Source: JBFWNG01 sp050251195 (GTDB lineage Bacteria; Bdellovibrionota_B; Oligoflexia; Oligoflexales; Oligoflexaceae). From it: a stretch of 64,000 bases of DNA. Position 1 is the first letter of the stretch; each line of letters starts with the position of its first letter. Where the stretch lies: assembly GCA_050251195.1 (NCBI GenBank), contig JBFWNG010000017.1, forward strand, positions 1 to 64,000, read 5' to 3'. Below, one piece after another: positions 42,371-48,251 of the stretch. Both the position numbers and the translations under genes were made by a program. The notes beneath the pieces were generated by a model, which was given only the letters and a program-made list of their open reading frames with translations, was not told the DNA's origin and did not search any database.

Positions 42371-43496
42371 TGATGACCTCTCGCATTTTGAAGCCAGCGC
42401 TAGATATCTCATTTAGAACCAATGGACGAAGAAGTCTGTTGTGAGCATCAAACGTCCCTAGCCAGCCAGCCACGTCTATTGAACGTGGATGCTTGCTTCC
42501 CTTTTTTTGAATCAATGCATGCATGACCTGTGCAGCTTGATACCCTGCGACCGCTCCGGCGTTGGGATCTTCGCCGAATTTCTTCCGATACATCGCGGCA
42601 AATTTAGCCAGATTTCCCGCCAAAAGCTCTTTGGCGAAACCATTCGTGAAAAAGAAACGATCGCTCGGAATCCGCACTTTGTTCCCAAGCATTTTAAAAA
42701 AATCTTCCTCGGTGCCAACCGTATCACCACAAATCACGACAGGCATCTTGGACTTATCGGCGCTTGTCTCCCAAAGGGCTTGATACAGCTCAATCAGCTC
42801 GCGGTTATAGATAGGTAAGAAAAGTAATGTTGGCTCTAGCTTCTTGATCTTTTCCGCCATGGCCTTGGCATTAAATGAATCGCGTATATAGCTTACTTTT
42901 GTTGGCGTAGAGCCATTTTTGACAAGCATGTTTGCGAACAAATTCGCCATGTCCACCGAATAGGTCTCACTCTCGTTAACAACGGTGACGATATTTTTTG
43001 TGGAGACTTTATTTTTCACAGTAAATGCGACTAGCGCACGAATTTGGCGTTCATTATCAGGCCAAACTAGATAAACGCTCTCTCGAACAGATGTTAGACC
43101 TGTACTTGTCGCAAAAGGTGTCACGTAGGTTACTGGATAATCCTTTGGTAACGCACGTAGATAGGCTTCAGAAAGTCCGGAAAAATTATGACCAATTACA
43201 AAGCGAAGCGACCGTTTTACCGTCTCTTGTGCGGCTTTTCTCTGCCCATCCAGGTCATCGCTAGTCGAGATAAGATCGATCACGTAGTCTGGTTTGCTGT
43301 CGAAGAAAAGTTTTATGCCGTTATAGATCGGCTTTTGAATCAAAAAGAAGCGATCATCAGGGTTTAGAGCTATCCCGATGTGCGTGGGATTGGACAAGCT
43401 CGCGCCCTCGGCATGGGCGATGCCGACAATGTGAGTTAGAACCACACAAATTGACAAAATCGTTCGCTTAACCAACTGGGAGGTGCGTCTACTCAT
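42363..43496 (-). CDS. Periplasmic type 1 substrate-binding protein, likely co-sensor
   Basis: A 377-residue protein with a signal peptide (cleavage near AHAEG) and a type 1 periplasmic-binding fold related to the Leu/Ile/Val family. No ABC transporter permease or ATPase is nearby. It overlaps the hybrid-kinase gene by eight bases, so it is more likely a ligand receptor for that kinase than a transport component. GGAGGTG precedes the ATG. The ligand is unknown. Confidence 0.8.
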   Translation of the reverse strand: MSRRTSQLVKRTILSICVVLTHIVGIAHAEGASLSNPTHIGIALNPDDRFFLIQKPIYNGIKLFFDSKPDYVIDLISTSDDLDGQRKAAQETVKRSLRFVIGHNFSGLSEAYLRALPKDYPVTYVTPFATSTGLTSVRESVYLVWPDNERQIRALVAFTVKNKVSTKNIVTVVNESETYSVDMANLFANMLVKNGSTPTKVSYIRDSFNAKAMAEKIKKLEPTLLFLPIYNRELIELYQALWETSADKSKMPVVICGDTVGTEEDFFKMLGNKVRIPSDRFFFTNGFAKELLAGNLAKFAAMYRKKFGEDPNAGAVAGYQAAQVMHALIQKKGSKHPRSIDVAGWLGTFDAHNRLLRPLVLNEISSAGFKMREVIND

Positions 43497-44166
43497 TGAT
43501 AAACACCTCCGTTACGGATCGATTCAATAGACGCTTCATAAAAATCTGAAGACAGACCCGATCTAGGCTCGCAAGTTGTTCATTGATCGTCTTGGGCGCC
43601 CATTTTATCTGGGGCAACACGAACTCTAGCTCGTCTGAAGGCTTGAGGTCTGTCAGATGCTCGACCATCTCGATAGACTTCAAGAAAGTTGCATCAACGT
43701 TTGGCATGTCCTTGTAGCCGTTCAAAAGCATTTTTTTGTAATTTTCCGTCGGTCTCAAGCCAGAACGATGTTTGGTCGTCTGGTAGAAGAAAAAGCTTTT
43801 GCCGTCCTGTTGGCAGTAGATTCTCTTATAGTGCCGCATAACCGGAACGAGTTCGTAGTAATCGAGGCGTTTACTATCTTCGATTGAGAGTTCTAGGAGC
43901 TTGCCAACGACGATTGAACCAGCTTCCGACGCGACAGAAGCAAATCCCATTCCTTTGAACGGCCCCGGACGGGCAAATTCAAGTTTGAAATCCCTGAGTA
44001 CGAACATCTCTTCGCTCAACGGCGTGATCTTTCTCCGTTTCAACGTTGCGGGGTCAAGATTTCCACCGAACGCAAAATACAGCACGCTCTGCGATGGTTT
44101 CTTCGCGATTGCTCTGCGCACGTTTGCGATTTCAAAACCAAGGCGCCAAAGTACAGGTCTTAGCAT
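43489..44166 (-). CDS. Gamma-glutamylcyclotransferase-like protein
   Basis: A 225-residue protein with the GGCT fold motif YFAFGGNLDP at about residue 30, a variant of YFAYGSNL, which binds the gamma-glutamyl group. RLDYYELVPV resembles the region of the catalytic Glu. Such enzymes release 5-oxoproline from gamma-glutamyl compounds. A basic helix precedes the domain. GGAGACCTT precedes the ATG. It overlaps the genes on both sides and may make or break the signal sensed by the operon's binding protein. Confidence 0.7.
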   Translation of the reverse strand: MLRPVLWRLGFEIANVRRAIAKKPSQSVLYFAFGGNLDPATLKRRKITPLSEEMFVLRDFKLEFARPGPFKGMGFASVASEAGSIVVGKLLELSIEDSKRLDYYELVPVMRHYKRIYCQQDGKSFFFYQTTKHRSGLRPTENYKKMLLNGYKDMPNVDATFLKSIEMVEHLTDLKPSDELEFVLPQIKWAPKTINEQLASLDRVCLQIFMKRLLNRSVTEVFINE

Positions 44167-45044
44167 AAGGTCTCCAACTTCGATTCTGAGTTCGTAATAT
44201 TTTCATCCGCCGCAGATTTATTTGAATTGATAAATCTGCGGAGGTATTTGACGACGTTTTTGTCGACAGAGTTTTGACCGAGAACTTTGACCATTGCCGC
44301 CAGATGCATCTTCTTCCAGTTTTGAAGCTCAATCTGAGCCTCTGCAATAGCAATGGCTACGTCTGGACATGCATTTGACGCTGAAGCGCGAGCAATCAAT
44401 GTGTCCGCATTTCGTACTTTGGCAGCGACGGATGGATGCATTTTAAATAATAGAGATGACAGCCTCTCCTCGCTGGTCTCGCAAAGATGCGCCTCGCACA
44501 GGGCATAGTTTTCAGACTCAATTGCAGAGATATTGCCGGTCAAGGTTGTAAATTCGTGGAAGCCAGCTGTTGTCACAGCTGTCATTGTAATGCGGGTAGC
44601 TGATATAGCGATGTGGATAAACGTTTTGATGTCTTCAAGGCAAATGCTGATCGCCTCACCCTTCAACGCATCAATAATTTCGGCGAGAGTGCGTGCCGCA
44701 AAGAACGAGACCTCGCAAATTTGCAGCACTCGAATGAAACAAGCTTCGTCGCGGAGCCCTGTTACGGGTCGAAATGACGCTGCAACAGCTCTTTCAATAA
44801 TGGAATCGTCGCAAACATTGGTTGCGTTCGCGGTGATCTGCCTAAAGCTGGCGGGAACCGGGATTGTCATTCCCGATATTTTTTCCAATTCGGAAGCCAG
44901 TGCCTTCACTAGAGCCACAGCGCCAACTTTGATTGGAAACGGAGCGATAGCCCCTATAAGTAGCGGGTAGAGTGTGTAGCTTTCATAGTTGAGTTTTGGG
45001 GATGGCGCGCTCACGAAGGCCTCCCATGATTGGTTCTGGGACAT
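44160..45044 (-). CDS. Unknown helical protein in sensor operon
   Basis: A 294-residue protein, mostly helical, with several cysteines (NVCDDS, ALCEAHLCE, NACPDVA). There is no signal peptide. A middle region rich in Ile/Ala/Thr (about residues 130-165) is not long enough to be a sure membrane segment. GAGAG precedes the ATG. It overlaps both neighbours, so it is co-expressed with the DUF6875-like and GGCT-like genes. I do not recognise the family. Confidence 0.6.
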   Translation of the reverse strand: MSQNQSWEAFVSAPSPKLNYESYTLYPLLIGAIAPFPIKVGAVALVKALASELEKISGMTIPVPASFRQITANATNVCDDSIIERAVAASFRPVTGLRDEACFIRVLQICEVSFFAARTLAEIIDALKGEAISICLEDIKTFIHIAISATRITMTAVTTAGFHEFTTLTGNISAIESENYALCEAHLCETSEERLSSLLFKMHPSVAAKVRNADTLIARASASNACPDVAIAIAEAQIELQNWKKMHLAAMVKVLGQNSVDKNVVKYLRRFINSNKSAADENITNSESKLETLC

Positions 45045-45598
45045 TGGCGTCTCTCGGTAAATAGGCGATGAAAAGATGCCACAAAACGTTGGATGCGTTC
45101 TTTGCTGTAACGTTTCTCATCGCTCAGAAAAACTAAATCCTGGCGCACCATCTCACGTAGTACCAGTAATGGTACTGGCGCCCGCATAGGCTGAAAGTTT
45201 GGATTGTGTAATCCAGAACCAGAGTGCTTTGGATGGAATTCACCAATCATCAGTCCCAAATCCACCAGCTCTTCCTTCAATTGATCTTGAGCCGTATCTA
45301 TTGTCGCGGCGTCTGCTGTGGGGAAAAGCATAATCGTAACGTGTAGGGGGCGCTGATCCGGTCGTTCTTTCATTCGAACCTGTAATGCGCTCGCTTCGGC
45401 ACGAGTTATTTCTTTGAGACGATCGATCGTGTCGCCGGAAAAGGAGAGCAGGCGAATCGTATCTTGAGCAATAGCTGAAGGTACGAACGGGCAAACTGCT
45501 CCGGCGCGTCCGAGATTTGCGTTTGGTTTCGCCATGAATGACGTCAGCCAATCTCGCACGCTTTGCGCATTTGCATCTATGTCCTGCTGCTTGTCCAA
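45011..45598 (-). CDS. DUF6875-like protein
   Basis: A 195-residue protein with the pattern CPFVPSA, PLHVTIMLFP, MIGEFHPKHSGSGLHNPNFQ, then PVPLLVLREMVRQDLVFL, which I associate with the DUF6875 family. No reaction is known to me. The conserved Cys, His and Asn residues could form a catalytic site. It starts with TTG behind GAGAGG and is the first gene of the sensor operon, 65 bases after a sigma-54 promoter match. Confidence 0.6.
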   Translation of the reverse strand: MDKQQDIDANAQSVRDWLTSFMAKPNANLGRAGAVCPFVPSAIAQDTIRLLSFSGDTIDRLKEITRAEASALQVRMKERPDQRPLHVTIMLFPTADAATIDTAQDQLKEELVDLGLMIGEFHPKHSGSGLHNPNFQPMRAPVPLLVLREMVRQDLVFLSDEKRYSKERIQRFVASFHRLFTERRQCPRTNHGRPS

Positions 45599-45662
45599 GA
45601 GGCCTCTCGCGGTATATTTTTGTTACTTCCCGACCAAAACGTAGCCAGTCTTGGTTGCATAA

Positions 45663-45678
45663 AGCAAAGCGTGTGCCG
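45663..45678 (-). promoter_or_regulatory. Sigma-54 promoter of the sensor operon
   Basis: Minus-strand CGGCACACGCTTTGCT matches the -24/-12 consensus TGGCACG-N4-TTGCW, with the invariant GG and GC at the right spacing. It points toward the DUF6875-like gene, with transcription starting near 45652. Two TTGATCC dyads lie 50-125 bases upstream of it. Confidence 0.75.
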
Positions 45679-45716
45679 CGAAAAAACCCAGCAATTTCTT
45701 TCTAAACTTAGTTAAA

Positions 45717-45736
45717 TTGATCCAGTTTCGGATCAA
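45717..45736. promoter_or_regulatory. Activator-binding dyad 1
   Basis: TTGATCC, 6 bases, GGATCAA: a perfect 7+7 dyad. The same sequence and spacing recur at 47391-47410. A single half-site (TTGATCCG) follows at 45748-45755. It is likely an enhancer site for the sigma-54 activator encoded at 45889. Confidence 0.75.
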
Positions 45737-45768
45737 ATTTGAGCTGTTTGATCCGTTTCCGGGTAGCG

Positions 45769-45786
45769 TGATCCGTAATCGGATCA
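45769..45786. promoter_or_regulatory. Activator-binding dyad 2
   Basis: TGATCC, 6 bases, GGATCA, same spacing as dyad 1; its centre lies 51 bases away. It sits between the two divergent sigma-54 promoters and can serve both. Confidence 0.72.
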
Positions 45787-45849
45787 ACGTCTTGCACGCG
45801 TCAAAGGCATGCATTTGATTGTCCTTGCGAAACAAACCCTTGAGGCACA

Positions 45850-45865
45850 TGGCATAGGAATTGCT
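45850..45865 (+). promoter_or_regulatory. Sigma-54 promoter of the activator gene
   Basis: TGGCATAGGAATTGCT matches the -24/-12 consensus at all key positions and lies 23 bases before the activator's start codon. The activator may therefore drive its own gene. Confidence 0.75.
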
Positions 45866-45888
45866 GTTCTGCTTATCGGAGGACCGCC

Positions 45889-47349
45889 TTGATTAGCAAA
45901 CTGCTTATTGTTGATGACGATGCACAGATGATTCGTGATCTTCTCGAAGAGACGTTCGCCGATCTTTCTGATTTTCAAGTGCGAGCTGTGACAACGACCA
46001 GCGAAGCGCTTTCACTGGCTCGTGGCGAAGTATTCCATGTCGTGCTCTTGGACCTCACTTTTGAAGGTGAGTACGGCAGCTCCGAGGACGGCATTAAGGC
46101 GCTGCCAGAACTGCGTAAGAGCTTGCCCGATGCTGAAATTGTTATTTACTCGAACGATGATGACCGGGATACCATCGCGAAAACCAGATCGCTTGGTGCT
46201 ACGAGTTTTTTGGCTAAGCACCACTATTCCTACTCAGACATCGCGACCAAAGTCAGAACAGCGCTGCAACGAATTGTGGCGAGAAGAAGTGCCGCCGATG
46301 ACGCAGTCGAGTTGGCTAAGGCTGTTGGCGCAGTTTTCGTTTCCAAGTCCATGGCGCAAGTCTTTGCGCAGGCCGCTAATCTTCGAAATAACGACCAAAT
46401 CAACGTTTTGATCACGGGGCCTACTGGCGTTGGGAAAGAAGTTGTCGCTGAGGCCATAGGAAAGAAGCCAGGCAAGCGGTATTTCGCGATCAACTGTGCC
46501 GCTTTGACGGATACATTGCTCGAAAGTGAGCTGTTTGGCCACGAAAAGGGAGCGTTTACCGGCGCGTCCGCCAGAAAACCTGGCTTGTTCGAGTTAGCGG
46601 ACGGCGGAACGTTGTTTCTAGATGAGGTCGGCTGTCTGAGCAGAAAAGCTCAAGAAACACTTTTACGAGTTCTGCAATCCGGTGAGTTCAAGCGCGTTAA
46701 TGGCACGAGCAATATCAGGGTAAAGGTCCGGGTCATTTGTGCGACGAATGAAGTTCTGGAAGACATGGTTAAGCAAGATCTGTTTCGTGCCGACTTGTAC
46801 GAGCGAATGGCAGTGGCAAAAGTCAAAATACCAGCGCTTGCAATGCGGCGCGAGGATATTAGCCCTCTAGTCATGCACTTCATTGCAAAGCATGGCAAAC
46901 CATGCCTTACGATTGATCCGACTTGCTTAGATTTTCTTGAGCAATACCACTGGCCGCGTAACGTTCGGCAGTTAGAGAACAACATCAAACAGATGATCAG
47001 CCAATGTGCTGGGAATGAACTAGAAATCGCCGACCTTCCCGCTCGCTTCATGGATGATGCAGTTCAGTCTGATGCCGCTGGACATAGCGCGTCTTCGGTC
47101 ATCACGCTTTCGAAAGATGCCTCAGATCAGCACTTCACCTTCGAGAACTCATTTGGCACACCTTTGGACGAAATCCTGGATAGATGTGCCGCCGCCTACA
47201 TCCGAGAGACGGCCCAAAAACTGGGGCCAAACGCGTCGGTTCGAAAACTTGCCGCTGCGCTTCGCGTTCCCTATACGAATTTGCATCGACGCCTCGCCAA
47301 ATCCGCCACCTCTGCCGAGGAAATTAAGGACGAAGTCGTCGTCGAGTAA
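45889..47349 (+). CDS. NtrC-class sigma-54 activator with receiver domain
   Basis: A 486-residue response regulator. The receiver domain (about residues 1-130) has LLIVDDD and LLDLTFEG. The AAA+ domain (about 150-390) has Walker A GPTGVGKE, the sigma-54 contact EKGAFTGA (about residue 221), Walker B GGTLFLDEV and an arginine-finger region. A Fis-type helix-turn-helix (SVRKLAAALRVPYTNLHRRL) ends it. It starts with TTG behind CGGAGGA. It uses ATP to open sigma-54 promoters. The dyads on both sides of its gene suggest it controls the sensor operon, itself and the conjugation operon. Confidence 0.92.
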   Translation: MISKLLIVDDDAQMIRDLLEETFADLSDFQVRAVTTTSEALSLARGEVFHVVLLDLTFEGEYGSSEDGIKALPELRKSLPDAEIVIYSNDDDRDTIAKTRSLGATSFLAKHHYSYSDIATKVRTALQRIVARRSAADDAVELAKAVGAVFVSKSMAQVFAQAANLRNNDQINVLITGPTGVGKEVVAEAIGKKPGKRYFAINCAALTDTLLESELFGHEKGAFTGASARKPGLFELADGGTLFLDEVGCLSRKAQETLLRVLQSGEFKRVNGTSNIRVKVRVICATNEVLEDMVKQDLFRADLYERMAVAKVKIPALAMRREDISPLVMHFIAKHGKPCLTIDPTCLDFLEQYHWPRNVRQLENNIKQMISQCAGNELEIADLPARFMDDAVQSDAAGHSASSVITLSKDASDQHFTFENSFGTPLDEILDRCAAAYIRETAQKLGPNASVRKLAAALRVPYTNLHRRLAKSATSAEEIKDEVVVE

Positions 47350-47358
47350 TTCACTTCT

Positions 47359-47377
47359 TTGATCCGCTTCTTGATCC
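47359..47377. promoter_or_regulatory. Two TTGATCC half-sites
   Basis: TTGATCCG occurs in direct orientation at 47359 and 47371, 12 bases apart, just before the full dyad at 47391. They may add weaker activator contacts. Confidence 0.5.
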
Positions 47378-47389
47378 GCAGCCGGTTAG

Positions 47390-47419
47390 CTTGATCCGGT
47401 GGCGGATCAAGTTTTTTTT
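47390..47419 (+). terminator. Terminator that doubles as activator dyad 3
   Basis: CTTGATCCG and CGGATCAAG form a 9-bp stem with a 4-base loop, followed by eight T. This is a good intrinsic terminator for the activator gene. The same bases make TTGATCC-N6-GGATCAA (47391-47410), identical in design to dyad 1, centred about 74 bases before the next sigma-54 promoter. Confidence 0.75.
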
Positions 47420-47471
47420 CGCTTCAAAAAACTAATGCAAGATTTTCGCGCATTTGCGTCAACTCGCGCGT

Positions 47472-47487
47472 TGGCACGTCGTGTGCG
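47472..47487 (+). promoter_or_regulatory. Sigma-54 promoter of the conjugation operon
   Basis: TGGCACGTCGTGTGCG has a full -24 element and, at the correct distance, GTGC in place of TTGC. It lies 85 bases before the first gene of the transfer operon. One key mismatch makes it somewhat weaker than the other two. Confidence 0.62.
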
Positions 47488-47572
47488 TTAGTAGCTTTGT
47501 GTGGCGCGAATGATTGGCCGACAAAAGTCGATTGAGAGCGCAACAAAAATCAACAACGTACTGGAGGAAAAG

Positions 47573-47863
47573 ATGTTGGATTTATCTCTCTATGGCGCAT
47601 ACCAAGGCATGATTTTCAGCGACAGTGCATACCGCTGCTGTCGCTGTGGCCAAGGTCCGGTAATGGGAAGCGACGGCTTCTTGATGTCTCATTGCATGAA
47701 CTGCGGAAATTGGCAGGGCGCTGCTGAGCCCATCAATCTAGGGTTTGGATGGATGAAGGAGAGGCTGATCAACCTCTTCAAAAATATGAAAAAGCGCATC
47801 TTCAGCACGCCAGCCGAATCGTCGAGCGTTCCGGTATTAGCCGCTGATGGAGGCGGCCAATGA
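47573..47863 (+). CDS. Small zinc-ribbon protein, first gene of transfer operon
   Basis: A 96-residue protein with CCRCG and CMNCG pairs (about residues 22-45) that should bind zinc. An amphipathic basic helix follows, then a Ser/Ala-rich tail. The frame is open 24 codons earlier, but only the ATG at 47573 has a site (GGAGG, 5 bases upstream). It overlaps the next small gene. Its role in transfer is unknown; it may be regulatory. Confidence 0.65.
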   Translation: MLDLSLYGAYQGMIFSDSAYRCCRCGQGPVMGSDGFLMSHCMNCGNWQGAAEPINLGFGWMKERLINLFKNMKKRIFSTPAESSSVPVLAADGGGQ

Positions 47864-48009
47864 ATATTCCAGAAGCATTTTTGGAGAAGGTAAAATGGGC
47901 GATTTACGAATGGCTCGGTTCCATCTCCGTAAAAGAACTCGCGGAAAATAGAAACCTAGCTGAGCGTATCGAGCGACTCAGCAAAACACTGCGTGTAGCG
48001 ACCGCATAA
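47860..48009 (+). CDS. 49-residue protein in transfer operon
   Basis: A small, mostly helical protein (begins MNIPEAFLEKVKWAIYEWLG). Its ATG overlaps the previous stop (ATGA) and has GGAGG 6 bases upstream. A leucine/arginine-rich C-terminal helix could dimerise. It is not recognised. Coupled translation supports it as a gene. Confidence 0.55.
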   Translation: MNIPEAFLEKVKWAIYEWLGSISVKELAENRNLAERIERLSKTLRVATA

Positions 48010-48026
48010 GGAAAGGAGGAAAACCC

Positions 48027-48251
48027 ATGGGAAAAATAAAAGCACTAATGATGATTGAGCAGGAGTTTATTGACGTGCTTGAGGCTCTTTCTCCCAAGGA
48101 ATGTAAGTTCAACTACCGGCTTCTAAGCAAAACAAAGAAGGTTGCGGGTCTTCTCGGGAGGCTCGCGCGAGCGCGAAAGAGTTTCGAGCACGAAAATCAA
48201 CAAGAGCAGGAAATCAAAGCCAGAGGGGAGGAAAACCGTGAACAAGGCTAA
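48027..48251 (+). CDS. 74-residue basic protein in transfer operon
   Basis: A small protein with a helical, lysine/arginine-rich middle (LLSKTKKVAGLLGRLARARK) and a charged Gln/Glu-rich tail. GGAGG lies 7 bases before the ATG. It overlaps the GTG start of the coupling protein by 14 bases. It may bind DNA or the coupling protein. The family is not recognised. Confidence 0.6.
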   Translation: MGKIKALMMIEQEFIDVLEALSPKECKFNYRLLSKTKKVAGLLGRLARARKSFEHENQQEQEIKARGEENREQG

